Positions 55,363-64,000 of a DNA stretch of 64,000 nucleotides are shown here, piece by piece. The notes beneath the pieces were generated by a model. The model did no database searches and had not been told where the DNA came from. It saw nothing but the letters and a program-made list of their open reading frames with translations. A program made the position numbers and the translations under genes. Origin of the DNA: an uncultured Bacteroidales bacterium (GTDB taxonomy: Bacteria > Bacteroidota > Bacteroidia > Bacteroidales > UBA932). The first letter of the stretch is position 1; each line of letters starts with the position of its first letter. The stretch is from positions 1 to 64,000 of the forward strand of contig ONQC01000003.1 of the NCBI GenBank assembly GCA_900319855.1, read 5' to 3'.

Positions 55363-55389
55363 TATCTTGCATTTCTTTAGGAATGCAAG
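55363..55389 (+). promoter_or_regulatory. Weak promoter-like box and hairpin before the MMPL exporter
   Basis: TATCTTGC at 55363-55370 differs from TAnnTTTG at the end. CTTGCATT at 55366-55373 and AATGCAAG at 55382-55389 form an 8-bp hairpin without a T run. This 85-base gap is the largest inside the polyene cluster, so a second promoter may act here. Confidence 0.35.
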
Positions 55390-55411
55390 ATATTTTCATT
55401 TCGGAGTGCCG

Positions 55412-58400
55412 ATGAAACAGACTGTACTGCGCATATATGACTTCCTGACGTCGCACAAAAGGACGGCCTTCCTTTTGCTGTTGGCGGTGGGAATCCTCTG
55501 TGCCGTGTCCGCACTCCGGATGAACTATGACGAAGACATTTCGGCGTTCCTGCCGCAGGGCGCGGACAGCCGTCGCTATTCGGCTGTTTACGAACGCCTT
55601 GGCGGACAGGACCGGATGGCGGTTTTCTTCGAGGGTGGCGATCTGGACAGTCGGCTGGACGCCATGGCCGCGTTTGAGGAAATCTGGGCTGAGACCGATA
55701 CGGCCGGCCTGGTTCCGGGCCTGGAGGCACGAGCCGGAGACACCGCCGTTACGGACGTACTGGCCTTTCTTTCCGCCAACTGGCCTTATTTCCTGACGGA
55801 AAAAGACTTTGCGCGGGCGGACTCCCTGCTGGCACTGCCCGGCTATGTCCCGCAGCGGATGGAAGAAGACCGCGATGCCCTGTATTCTCCGGTGTCCTCG
55901 CTCTCTTCCGCCTATTTCCGCTCGGATCCCCTGGGCCTGTTCTCCCCGGTCCTGGGACGTCTTGAGGCCCTCAATCCCACCGGTGGAAACCATTTGGAAG
56001 ACGGTTTCCTGATGACCCCGGACGGCCAGGCCGGCGTTGTCTTCTTTACCTCGCCCTTCGGTGGCAGCGAGACCGGCCGGAACGGGAAACTGGTGAACTT
56101 GCTGGAGACGGTGAAGGCCAAGGTCATGGAGTCCTGTCCCGGGATTACGGTCACTTCGACCGGCGGACCGGAGGTCGCCGTGGAGAACGCCCGCCGGATC
56201 AAGAAGGACAGTGCCCTGGCCCTGCTGCTGGCCGCTGTGTTGATCTGTATCGTCCTGTGGCTGTCCTACCGCCGCTGGTCCGATGTCCTGTGGATCCTGC
56301 TGTCCATCGCCGCCGGCGCCCTCTTCGCGCTGGGCATCATCGCGCTCTTCCGCTCCAGCGTGTCCATCATCATCCTGGGCATCGGATCGATGATCATCGG
56401 CATCGCCGTGAATTATCCCCTGCACTATATCGACCACCTGAAATACCAGCCCGACAAGCGGAAAGCCCTGGCCGAACAGGTCAATCCGCTGCTGATCGGC
56501 AACATCACCACCGTCGGCGCCTTCCTGTCCCTGCTCCTGCTCAAGGCCCAGGCCCTGCGGGATTTCGGGTTCATCGGGGCCATGATGCTGGTTGGTACGA
56601 TCCTCTTCGTGCTGGTTTTCCTCCCGGTCTTCGCACCGGCGGACAACGCGCCGCGAAAGACCCTGAAACTGGACCTGGACCGCCATGTCCGGCTTTCCGG
56701 CAAAGGACGGACCCTCTGTTTCCTGGCCTTCCTCTGCCTGACCGCCGTCTTCTGGGTGCTCAGCACCCGGATCTCCTTCGACGGAGACATGCACCATATC
56801 AACTACATGACACCGGCCCAGAGCCGGGGCTTCGACCTGCTGCAGGAGCTCTCCGGCGAAAACGACAGTCTCCGGACCGTGTATATCGTTGCCGAAGGCG
56901 CCGATGCGGAAGAAGCGCTGGAGCGGGCGGAAGCCATGCCTGCGGGCAGCTCTTCCATCCTTCCGTTCCTGCCGTCCGCACAAACGCAGGCCCGGCGGAT
57001 CTCCGCCTGGAATGCTTTCCTGCAGAGACATCCGGACCTCGGCTCCGCCGTTGCCGTTGCCGCTTCCCGGACCGGGTTCGCCCCGCAGGCCTTCCAGCCC
57101 TTCCAGGACCTGCTGGACCGGGAGTGGACGGTCCGTCCGGATTCCCATTTCGCCCCGTTGACCCAGACCGTCGGACAGGCGCATTTCCTGCCCGGAGAGG
57201 ACAAGGTGCAGATTGTCAATTACCTGAAGGTTCCTTCCGTTGAGGCCGACGCTACGTGTGCAGCCTTGCGCGGTAGATTGCCGGAGGGGACCTTCTGTTT
57301 CCATTCCGGAGATGTGTCCGGTGCGCTGGTCGGCCTGCTGTCGGAGGATTTCGACAAGGTCGGCCTGATCTGCAGCCTGATTGTGTTCTTCTTCCTGTGG
57401 CTCTCCTTCGGGAGCCTGGAACTCAGCCTGATGTCCTTCCTGCCGCTGGCTGTGGGCTGGATCTGGATCCTGGGCACGATGCGGCTTTTCGGCCTGCAGT
57501 TCAACATTGTCAACATCATCCTGGCGACCTTCATCTTCGGCCAGGGAGACGACTATACGATATTCATGACCGAGGGCCTGATGTACGAGTATGCGACGGG
57601 CAAGAAGATCCTGCGTTCCTACAAGAACGCCGTCGTCCTGTCCGCGCTGATCATGTTCATCGGCATCGGCGCGCTGGTGACGGCCCGGCATCCCGCCATG
57701 CGTTCGCTGGGACAGGTGACGGTGATCGGCATGTTCACGGTCGTGCTGATGGCCTATTACCTGCCGCCGCTGGTGTTCCGCTGGCTGACCACGCACAAGG
57801 GCCAGGCCCGCAAGACCCCCCTGACCTTCCGCCAGATGGCCTCCACGGCCTACATCAGCGTGGTGTTCTTCATAGCCATGCTGGTCCTGAGCACCTGGGC
57901 CTTCTGCTATTTCCTGATCGGGAAGGATTCGGAGAAGAAACGGCTGCGCTACCACCGGGTCATCATGAAGGTAGCCCGCCGGGCGATCAAGACCATCCCG
58001 GGCGCTCCGTATTCCCTGGACAATGCGGTCGGCGAAGACTTCTCCAAACCGGCCCTGTATGTCTGCAACCACCAGTCCCATTTCGACGTACTGGCCCTGC
58101 TGGCCCTCCAGCCCAAGTTGGTGTTCATGACCAACGACTGGGTCTGGAATTTCCCTCTGTACGGCTACCTGATTCACAAGGCGGAGTTCTATCCGGCCTC
58201 GAACGGAATCATCAAGAACCTCGACCATATGAAAGGGCTGGTCGCACGCGGCTATTCCGTGGCCATCTTCCCGGAAGGGACGCGCAGTGAAGACTGTCAT
58301 ATCCAGCGGTTCCACCGCGGGGCTTTCCTTGCGGCCCGGGAACTGGGGCTGGAGATCCTGCCGCTGCTGATCCATGGGTTCGGCCACGCCCTTCCCAAGC

Positions 58401-58861
58401 ACCATTTCTGCCTGCACCAGGCCGCCCTTTCCCTGAAAGTGTACCCGCGCATGACCGTCCCCGACGGGGACATGGCTGCGTTCACCCGCAGCATGCGGGC
58501 CTTCTATAAACGGGAATACGCCGCTGTCAGCCGCGAGCGGGAAACGCCGGCCTACCTGGCGCCGCGGGTGCGGGACAACTATGTCTACAAGGGACATGAC
58601 GCCTTGCAGGAGTGCCGGCGGGCCCTTCGCCCGGAAGTGTTTGCGGAGATTGCGGCCCGGCCGTCCGGGACCGCCGTGCTGCCGGATGCGGGCTGCGGGG
58701 TGTACGCCCTGCTGCTGGCCCTGAGCCGGCCGGATATCGGCGTGACAGCCTATATCGCGGAGGAAGATGCTTATCTGACGGCCGTCCGTTGTCCGGATGT
58801 GCCGGAAAACCTGACCTATATCCATGGCACCGCACCGGTTGCGGAGGAGGCGGCCGTATGA
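55412..58861 (+). CDS. MMPL-family exporter fused to a glycerol-3-phosphate acyltransferase-like domain and a methyltransferase-like tail
   Basis: This 1149-residue protein has three parts. Residues 1 to about 820 are an RND/MMPL transporter with two sets of transmembrane helices and extracytoplasmic domains. Residues from about 880 form a PlsC-type acyltransferase with NHQSHFD (His887) and FPEGTRS near 953. The last 90 residues contain VLPDAGCGVYALLLALSRPD, similar to motif I of SAM methyltransferases but with the rest much reduced. It would pump the polyene lipid out and transfer it to an acceptor. The ATG at 55412 begins the first helix. It overlaps the next gene by 4 bases. Related clusters have a similar fusion. 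Confidence 0.9.
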   Translation: MKQTVLRIYDFLTSHKRTAFLLLLAVGILCAVSALRMNYDEDISAFLPQGADSRRYSAVYERLGGQDRMAVFFEGGDLDSRLDAMAAFEEIWAETDTAGLVPGLEARAGDTAVTDVLAFLSANWPYFLTEKDFARADSLLALPGYVPQRMEEDRDALYSPVSSLSSAYFRSDPLGLFSPVLGRLEALNPTGGNHLEDGFLMTPDGQAGVVFFTSPFGGSETGRNGKLVNLLETVKAKVMESCPGITVTSTGGPEVAVENARRIKKDSALALLLAAVLICIVLWLSYRRWSDVLWILLSIAAGALFALGIIALFRSSVSIIILGIGSMIIGIAVNYPLHYIDHLKYQPDKRKALAEQVNPLLIGNITTVGAFLSLLLLKAQALRDFGFIGAMMLVGTILFVLVFLPVFAPADNAPRKTLKLDLDRHVRLSGKGRTLCFLAFLCLTAVFWVLSTRISFDGDMHHINYMTPAQSRGFDLLQELSGENDSLRTVYIVAEGADAEEALERAEAMPAGSSSILPFLPSAQTQARRISAWNAFLQRHPDLGSAVAVAASRTGFAPQAFQPFQDLLDREWTVRPDSHFAPLTQTVGQAHFLPGEDKVQIVNYLKVPSVEADATCAALRGRLPEGTFCFHSGDVSGALVGLLSEDFDKVGLICSLIVFFFLWLSFGSLELSLMSFLPLAVGWIWILGTMRLFGLQFNIVNIILATFIFGQGDDYTIFMTEGLMYEYATGKKILRSYKNAVVLSALIMFIGIGALVTARHPAMRSLGQVTVIGMFTVVLMAYYLPPLVFRWLTTHKGQARKTPLTFRQMASTAYISVVFFIAMLVLSTWAFCYFLIGKDSEKKRLRYHRVIMKVARRAIKTIPGAPYSLDNAVGEDFSKPALYVCNHQSHFDVLALLALQPKLVFMTNDWVWNFPLYGYLIHKAEFYPASNGIIKNLDHMKGLVARGYSVAIFPEGTRSEDCHIQRFHRGAFLAARELGLEILPLLIHGFGHALPKHHFCLHQAALSLKVYPRMTVPDGDMAAFTRSMRAFYKREYAAVSRERETPAYLAPRVRDNYVYKGHDALQECRRALRPEVFAEIAARPSGTAVLPDAGCGVYALLLALSRPDIGVTAYIAEEDAYLTAVRCPDVPENLTYIHGTAPVAEEAAV

Positions 58862-59721
58862 GACTGCTCCTGGTTCTCCTGCTGACCCTACTCGCCGGAA
58901 CCGGCTCCGTCCCGGTCCGGGAGGGGACCGCCCATCCGGCCCGGAAGGTCGTGATGGACCGGTATCTGCCGGAAGGGGATCCGGTCGCTTCGGTGGTCGT
59001 CTGCCCGGGAGGCAGCTACCATTGGCTGGACCTGGATGCGGAAGGAGCGAAGGTCGGCCAGTGGCTGGCCGACAATGGTATCGCAGCCTATGTCCTGCAT
59101 TACCGGGTGGCGGGTGTGCCGAGTTTTATTACCCATTATCGCCTGTTGCTGCGCGGCCGCCGGCATCCGGACATGATCTGCGACCTCCAGCGGGCGATCC
59201 GCCTGGTCCGGGAAGAACAGACCGGACCCGTCGGGGTCATGGGCTTTTCCGCAGGCGGTCACCTGGTCCTGAGTGCCGGCGAATTTGCCGGTACGGATTT
59301 CAACCGGGACGGATCGCCGGACGGGGGGTCGCTGCGTCCGGACTTCATAGCCGCAATTTATCCGGTCGTGACCCTGACGGATGAACGCTATGTCCACAAA
59401 CGTTCCCGCAAGGGACTGTTGGGCGAGACAAGCCGGATTCCGATGCGGGACTCCCTGTCGCTGGAACGGCACGTTCCCGCGGACATGCCCCCGGTGTTCC
59501 TGCTGAACTGTACGGACGATCCCATCGTGGACTGGCACAACTCCGTCCTGATGGATTCCGCCCTGACGGCGGCCGGCGTGCCCCACCGGTATGTCCGTTA
59601 CCAGCGGGGTGGCCACGGTTTCGGTGCCGATCCGGCCAAGATGGGTCCGGAAACGGGCGCGTGGCAAAATGAATTTTTGGAATGGTTCCAACAATGGAAG
59701 AATGACTATGACCATGATTGA
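58858..59721 (+). CDS. Secreted alpha/beta hydrolase (esterase/acetyl-xylan-esterase-like)
   Basis: This 287-residue protein has a hydrophobic leader of about 15 residues (LLLVLLLTLLAG), which points to a signal peptide or anchor. The catalytic residues are Ser131 (GFSAGGHL), an Asp in LNCTDDPIVD and a His in GGHGF. It resembles BD-FAE and acetyl esterase types. Its presence between the exporter and the aryl ligase is not typical of clusters I know. It may trim an ester on the exported product. Its ATG overlaps the previous stop (ATGA); an apparent longer frame upstream is antiphase with the exporter gene. Confidence 0.86.
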   Translation: MRLLLVLLLTLLAGTGSVPVREGTAHPARKVVMDRYLPEGDPVASVVVCPGGSYHWLDLDAEGAKVGQWLADNGIAAYVLHYRVAGVPSFITHYRLLLRGRRHPDMICDLQRAIRLVREEQTGPVGVMGFSAGGHLVLSAGEFAGTDFNRDGSPDGGSLRPDFIAAIYPVVTLTDERYVHKRSRKGLLGETSRIPMRDSLSLERHVPADMPPVFLLNCTDDPIVDWHNSVLMDSALTAAGVPHRYVRYQRGGHGFGADPAKMGPETGAWQNEFLEWFQQWKNDYDHD

Positions 59722-61018
59722 GCAAGATATTGAATTCCGCAGTCCGGAAGAGATCAAGGCCTTCCAGGAAGGCCTGCTGGCCGATGCCCTGCGTTATTTG
59801 GCAGAGCACTCCGCCTATTACCGCCGGATGTTCGACCGGTACCATATCGACATCGCCTCGATCCGTACGATCGAGGACCTGCAGAAGATTCCCTTTACCG
59901 AGAAGAAGGACCTGCAGTTGTTTAACGAAGAGTTCCTGTGCTGCCCGAAATCCGCCATCGTGGATTACGTGACCACCTCCGGCACCCTGGGCGATCCGGT
60001 GACCTTCGGCTGTACCGAGAAAGACCTGCAGCGCCTGGCTTACAACGAAAAGAAATCGTTTGCCTGTGCCGGAGTCAAGCCGGGTGACATCGTTCAGCTG
60101 ATGACGACCCTGGACAAGCGCTTCATGGCGGGCCTGGCCTATTTCCTGGGCCTGCGTGAACTGGGTGCCAGCGTGATCCGTGTGGGAAACGGCATCCCGG
60201 AACTCCAGTGGGACACCATCCAGCGGCTGAAACCGGATACGATCATGTGCGTTCCTTCCTTTATCCTGCGGCTGATCCAATACGCCGAGGAACATGGGAT
60301 TGATTATCAGAATTCCAGCGTCCGCCGGATCATCGGCATCGGCGAGGGCCTGCGGGACCAGGATTTCAACCTGAACCTGCTGGGCCGCCGGATCAAGGAG
60401 AAATGGGATGTCGAGCTCTTCGCGACCTATTCTTCCACCGAGATGGGCGCGACCTTTTCCGAATGCCCCCATGGATGCGGAGGGCACGTCCATCCGGAAC
60501 TGATTATCGTCGAGATCATCGGCGATGACGACATGCCGGTTCCGGACGGCGAAGTCGGCGAAGTGGTGGTCACGACCCTCGGCGTCGAGGGGATGCCGCT
60601 GCTCCGGTTCCGGACCGGGGACATGGCGGCGAAGGTGACGGGACAGTGTGCCTGCGGCCGCTGGTCCTACCGCCTGACCCCGCTGGTGGGCCGCAAGAAC
60701 AACATGATCAAGCTCAAGGGGACGACCCTGTATCCGCCGGCCGTCAATGACGTGCTGGACAATACGGACTATGTGGAGAATTATGTGGTGATCGTCCAGG
60801 ACAGCGATGCCGGTACGGACGACGTGCTGATCCAGCTTGGCCTGAAATACCAGCCCGCCTTCGACGTCATCAAAGACCTCAAGGACAAGTTCCGCTCGCG
60901 GATCCGCGTGGCTCCGCGCATCGAAATCCTGCCGGTCGCGGCGGTCGCAGCGGTCAATTACCCTGCAAAATCCCGTAAACCTGTGAAATTCATTGACAAA
61001 CGTGCCCATCATGTTTGA
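59702..61018 (+). CDS. AMP-dependent aryl-acid/phenylacetate-CoA-ligase-like enzyme
   Basis: This ligase of about 438 residues belongs to the phenylacetate-CoA ligase branch of ANL enzymes. The P-loop is TTSGTLGDPV near residue 90, YSSTEMG is the adenylate motif, FRTGD is the ribose-binding motif, and NNMIKLKGTTLYPPAV leads to the C-terminal domain. It would activate an aromatic acid such as 4-hydroxybenzoate or coumarate and load it on a carrier as the polyene starter. Starts at 59702, 59708 and 59714 are close together; GGAAG precedes them. It overlaps both neighbours. Confidence 0.9.
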   Translation: MTMTMIEQDIEFRSPEEIKAFQEGLLADALRYLAEHSAYYRRMFDRYHIDIASIRTIEDLQKIPFTEKKDLQLFNEEFLCCPKSAIVDYVTTSGTLGDPVTFGCTEKDLQRLAYNEKKSFACAGVKPGDIVQLMTTLDKRFMAGLAYFLGLRELGASVIRVGNGIPELQWDTIQRLKPDTIMCVPSFILRLIQYAEEHGIDYQNSSVRRIIGIGEGLRDQDFNLNLLGRRIKEKWDVELFATYSSTEMGATFSECPHGCGGHVHPELIIVEIIGDDDMPVPDGEVGEVVVTTLGVEGMPLLRFRTGDMAAKVTGQCACGRWSYRLTPLVGRKNNMIKLKGTTLYPPAVNDVLDNTDYVENYVVIVQDSDAGTDDVLIQLGLKYQPAFDVIKDLKDKFRSRIRVAPRIEILPVAAVAAVNYPAKSRKPVKFIDKRAHHV

Positions 61019-62156
61019 CGATATCCGTCCGTTTACCGATGCCGAGATTTCCGCTGCGATGCAGCGGATGGCCGACCATCCCTTGTTCCCGAAGGTGTGC
61101 GGCTGGCTCTTCCCGGAACGCCCCGCAGAGCAGGTGGCAGCGGCCGTGCGCGGCTGCCGGACGGCGGAGGAGTTCCAGCTTCGCTTCATGCTGCCCGTGG
61201 TCGAGTCCATCGTGGAGAAGACTACGGACGGCGTGACCTGCACCGGGTTGGAGAAACTGGATCCCGGGATGCGGTACCTGTTCGTCTCCAACCACCGGGA
61301 CATCGCGCTGGATGCCGCCATCTTCCAGGTCCTGCTGACCCGTGGCGGCCACCGGACCTCGGAGATTTCCTTCGGGGCGAACCTGATGGCGGGAGATTTC
61401 GTCATCGATTTCGGCAAATCCAACAAGATGTACCGGGTCGAGCGGCCGGATACGGTGTCCTCGCCCCGGGCCTTCCTGGATGCTTCCCGCCGCCTGTCCG
61501 CCTATATCCGGGACACCGTGACCCGCAAAGGGGAATCCGTCTGGATCGCCCAGCGGAACGGCCGGACCAAGGATGGCCGGGATTTTACCGACCAGGGCAT
61601 CATCAAGATGTTCGGGATGAGCGGGAAAGGCGACCAGGCCTCCAACCTGGCCGACCTGCATATCGTTCCGCTGTCGGTCTCTTATGAGTGGGAACCCTGC
61701 GAACTCGGCAAGGCGGTCGAGCGCTACTGCATCCGTCACCACGGCTCCTATGCCAAGCAGCCCGGCGAAGACCTGGCCAGCATCCTGGACGGCGTGATGC
61801 GGCCCAAAGGCCGCGTGGCCTTCCATGTCGGCGCTCCCGTCACAAGGGAAGACCTGGCTCCTTTCGCCGGTCTCCCGCACAACCGGTTCAACAAGAAGGT
61901 GTGCGATTTGCTGGACGGAAGGATCCGGCCTGCCTTCCGGCTGTATCCCAACAACTATGTTGCCGCCGACCTGATTTCCGGCCAGCCCCTTCATGCCGAC
62001 CGATACGCGGAGGCGGATGTCCGGCGTTTCCAGGGACACTTGGACGAGATCCTCTCCGGCCTGCCGGCGCTGCTGCGCGATGAGCCCGGGGCTCCGGAAG
62101 AAATCCGTATGCTGCTGACAGATACCTATGCAGCACCTGTTTTGCAAACCCTTTAA
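61011..62156 (+). CDS. Glycerol-3-phosphate acyltransferase-like protein (PlsC family)
   Basis: This 381-residue acyltransferase has the substrate motif SNHRDIALDA near residue 93, an Hx5D spacing that replaces the more common Hx4D. WIAQRNGRTKDG takes the position of the FPEGTRS block. A C-terminal extension of about 100 residues follows. It probably moves an acyl or polyene chain onto a lipid acceptor. I use ATG 61011, which overlaps the ligase stop by 8 bases; the earlier TTG 60993 is less likely. Confidence 0.86.
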   Translation: MFDDIRPFTDAEISAAMQRMADHPLFPKVCGWLFPERPAEQVAAAVRGCRTAEEFQLRFMLPVVESIVEKTTDGVTCTGLEKLDPGMRYLFVSNHRDIALDAAIFQVLLTRGGHRTSEISFGANLMAGDFVIDFGKSNKMYRVERPDTVSSPRAFLDASRRLSAYIRDTVTRKGESVWIAQRNGRTKDGRDFTDQGIIKMFGMSGKGDQASNLADLHIVPLSVSYEWEPCELGKAVERYCIRHHGSYAKQPGEDLASILDGVMRPKGRVAFHVGAPVTREDLAPFAGLPHNRFNKKVCDLLDGRIRPAFRLYPNNYVAADLISGQPLHADRYAEADVRRFQGHLDEILSGLPALLRDEPGAPEEIRMLLTDTYAAPVLQTL

Positions 62157-62167
62157 GATTTGATATC

Positions 62168-63394
62168 ATGACTGCAGATCGCAGAGTCGTCATCACCGGC
62201 ATGGGCATCTGGTCCTGCCTCGGCACCACATTGGATGCGGTGCGGGACTCGCTGTATACGGGCAAGTCCGGCATCGTACTGGACCCGGTCCGCAAACAGC
62301 TGGGCTTCCGGTCCGGACTGACGGCCGCCCTTCCGATTCCGGAACTCAAAGCCGAACTCCCGCGTTCCCAGCGGGTCTATATGCCGGAGCCGGCCCAATA
62401 TGCCTATTGCGCGACCCGGGATGCCCTGGCCCAGGCGGGAATCGACCGGGATTTCATTGACCGCCATGAGGTCGGACTGCTGTACGGCAACGACAGCACG
62501 GCGGATGCGGTCTACAAGTCCGTGGCGAAGATCGTTGAGAAAAAAGATACGATGCTCTGCGGCTCCGGCGCCATCTTCCAGTCCATGAATTCGACGGTGA
62601 CGATGAACCTGGGCGTGATCTTCCACCTGCGCGGCATCAACCTGACTGTTTCCGGGGCCTGCGCCAGCGGTTCCCATGCGATCGGCCTGGGGGCGCTGCT
62701 GATCCAGAACGGCTTGCAGGACATCGTGGTCTGCGGCGGGGCGCAGGAAGTCAACCCGGCGGCGACTGGTTCCTTTGACGGGATCTCGGCCTTCTCCGTA
62801 AGGGAGGATGCCCCTGAGCGGGCCAGCCGGCCTTTCGACCGGGACCGGGACGGACTGGTTCCCGGCGGCGGTGCGGCCACGCTGGTCCTGGAGAGCTACG
62901 AAAGCGCCCGCCGGCGCGGGGCGACGATCCTCGCCGAGGTACTGGGTTATGGATTCTCCTCCAACGGCGAGCACATTTCTTCGCCCAACGTGGACGGTCC
63001 GGCCCGTTCGCTTGAGATGGCCATCCGCCGCTCCGGTGTGGATATCCGGGAGATCGGCTACATCAACGCCCATGCGACCTCGACCCTGGTCGGGGACGCC
63101 AACGAAGCCAAGGCCATCTACCGGGTCTTCGGCGACCAGCGGACCGAGGTGACCAGCACCAAGAGCCAGACCGGCCACGAAATGTGGATGGCCGGGGCGA
63201 GCGAGGTGATCTATTCGATCCTGATGATGAAGAATGGCTTCATCGGCGGAAACATCAATTTCGAACATCCGGATGAGGATTCCGCCAAATTGCTGATTCC
63301 TTCGCAAACGATTGAGAAACATTTCGATACATTCCTTTCCAATTCCTTCGGTTTCGGAGGGACCAATTCGACGCTCGTGATCCGGAATGCCTGA
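62168..63394 (+). CDS. Beta-ketoacyl-ACP synthase (FabF-like)
   Basis: This 408-residue ketosynthase is the third complete one in the cluster. Cys165 (SGACASG), His302 (NAHATST) and His337 (QTGHEMWMAG) are present, and the C-terminus ends NSFGFGGTNSTLV. It is full length for FabF/FabB. It may extend the chain or work on the lipid part. Its last 8 bases overlap the oxidoreductase gene. Confidence 0.93.
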   Translation: MTADRRVVITGMGIWSCLGTTLDAVRDSLYTGKSGIVLDPVRKQLGFRSGLTAALPIPELKAELPRSQRVYMPEPAQYAYCATRDALAQAGIDRDFIDRHEVGLLYGNDSTADAVYKSVAKIVEKKDTMLCGSGAIFQSMNSTVTMNLGVIFHLRGINLTVSGACASGSHAIGLGALLIQNGLQDIVVCGGAQEVNPAATGSFDGISAFSVREDAPERASRPFDRDRDGLVPGGGAATLVLESYESARRRGATILAEVLGYGFSSNGEHISSPNVDGPARSLEMAIRRSGVDIREIGYINAHATSTLVGDANEAKAIYRVFGDQRTEVTSTKSQTGHEMWMAGASEVIYSILMMKNGFIGGNINFEHPDEDSAKLLIPSQTIEKHFDTFLSNSFGFGGTNSTLVIRNA

Positions 63395-64000
63395 CGTACT
63401 CGTCATAGGGGCGGGCCTCGGCGGCCTGGAATGCGGCCATATCCTGGCACGCAACGGCTACCGTGTGACCGTCCTTGAAAAACAGGCGGGACCCGGCGGT
63501 GCCCTGCAAGGCTTCCACCGGGGGCGGTATTCCTTTGACACGGGCCTGCACTATGTCGGCGGCCTGGGGCCGGGAGAGTCGCTGGAGTGGCTGATGCGCT
63601 ACCATGGCCTGCTGGACCTTCCCTGGCGGCGGCTGGACAGCAGCGAAGAGGTCATCGTTGACGGGCGGAGCTGGACGGTTCCTTCCGGTTATGCGGCATT
63701 CGTCCCCGGGATGGCGGAACAGTTCCCGGGACAGGAGAAAGCCCTGTCGGCCTATCTGGCTGCCCTGCAGGAGGTTGCTTCCGGAATCCGGGACCTTCGT
63801 GCCGACCACGGGCCGTCGCTGCGTCGTTCGGCGGCTGCTTTCCTGGAGGAGACGATTCCGGACCCGCTGCTCCGGAAGGTGCTGGGCGGCCGGACCCTGC
63901 GGATGGACATGGACCTGGAGACCCTCCCGTTCTATGTCTATGCGCAGATCAGCGCCTCCTTCCTCCAGAGCGCGTGGCGGCTGGAAGGGGAGAGCATGCA
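63387..64000 (+). CDS. FAD-dependent oxidoreductase (phytoene-desaturase-like), 3' truncated
   Basis: Only the first 204 codons are in the window. The dinucleotide-binding motif GAGLGGLECG at residues 8-17 and the closing VTVLEKQAGPGGALQGFH are typical of CrtI and NAD(P)/FAD amine-oxidase-type enzymes. Next comes FDTGLHYVGGLG, as in phytoene-desaturase-like proteins of aryl polyene and flexirubin clusters. It probably oxidises the chain or head group. It starts 8 bases inside the ketosynthase gene and remains open at the right edge. Confidence 0.9.
   Translation, partial: MPDVLVIGAGLGGLECGHILARNGYRVTVLEKQAGPGGALQGFHRGRYSFDTGLHYVGGLGPGESLEWLMRYHGLLDLPWRRLDSSEEVIVDGRSWTVPSGYAAFVPGMAEQFPGQEKALSAYLAALQEVASGIRDLRADHGPSLRRSAAAFLEETIPDPLLRKVLGGRTLRMDMDLETLPFYVYAQISASFLQSAWRLEGESM

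Noticed and set aside
55283..58825. Minus-strand open frame of 1180 codons opposite the MMPL exporter
   Set aside because: It mirrors the codon phase of the plus-strand gene in GC-rich DNA. The translation is rich in Gln, His, Asp and Gly with no domain, while the plus strand encodes clear motifs.
58612..58857. N-terminal extension of the secreted esterase frame
   Set aside because: It overlaps the exporter gene out of frame and its translation is Gly/Arg/Pro-rich; the ATG at 58858 starts directly with a signal-like segment.

Overview
The window reads as a chromosomal segment of a GC-rich, anaerobic member of the Bacteroidales. The evidence is SusC/SusD pairs, BACON and DUF4302 lipoproteins, a type IX secretion C-terminal domain beside a PorV/PorQ-type barrel, promoters of the Bacteroidota TTTG/TAnnTTTG type, an Rnf complex and many [4Fe-4S] proteins. 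The genus cannot be fixed from this sequence; a Rikenellaceae-like or uncultured gut/rumen Bacteroidales lineage is a guess.

Layout. 1-3.8 kb: the 3' part of a SusC receptor gene and its SusD-like lipoprotein. 3.9-4.9 kb: a lone secreted GH16 glycosidase. 4.9-6.2 kb: small inverted and tandem repeats, a codon-atypical orphan secreted protein and tRNA-Ser(GGA). 6.3-12.5 kb (minus strand): a four-gene envelope operon (unknown secreted protein, TonB-dependent receptor with an STN-like domain, DUF4249 lipoprotein, MG2/plug-like protein). 12.9-22.3 kb: a five-gene uptake operon (SusC, SusD, HExxH zinc metallohydrolase lipoprotein, DUF4302, double-BACON protein). 22.3-26 kb: a subtilase with a T9SS tail, plus a PorV/PorQ-family barrel. 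26-34.7 kb (minus): an iron-sulfur aldo/keto reductase with a NapH-like polyferredoxin, then thiamine diphosphokinase, an in-frame LptF/G-Fmt fusion and alaS.

From 34.8 kb to the right edge every gene is on the plus strand: two membrane-anchored M23 peptidases, MerR, a zinc-ribbon coiled-coil protein, dnaB, a DUF3108 protein, rseC-like, rnfBCDGEA and a small barrel protein. A type II polyketide cluster of the aryl polyene/flexirubin class starts at 46.4 kb and runs off the right edge. It has a methyltransferase, two acyl carrier proteins (one fused to a ketosynthase-like domain), three complete ketosynthases, two ketosynthase-like proteins, two hotdog dehydratases, an aryl-acid AMP ligase, three acyltransferase domains, a glycosyltransferase, two alpha/beta hydrolases, a LolA-like carrier, an MMPL exporter fused to an acyltransferase and a methyltransferase-like tail, and an FAD oxidoreductase. 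Most of its genes overlap by 1-8 bases, which suggests one translationally coupled unit. The ligase would activate an aryl acid, the ketosynthases, dehydratases and carriers would build a polyene, and the acyltransferases, LolA-like protein and MMPL pump would attach and move the pigment lipid to the outer membrane. A ketoreductase, a thioesterase and an aromatic ammonia-lyase or other starter-forming enzyme are not seen and probably lie beyond base 64000.
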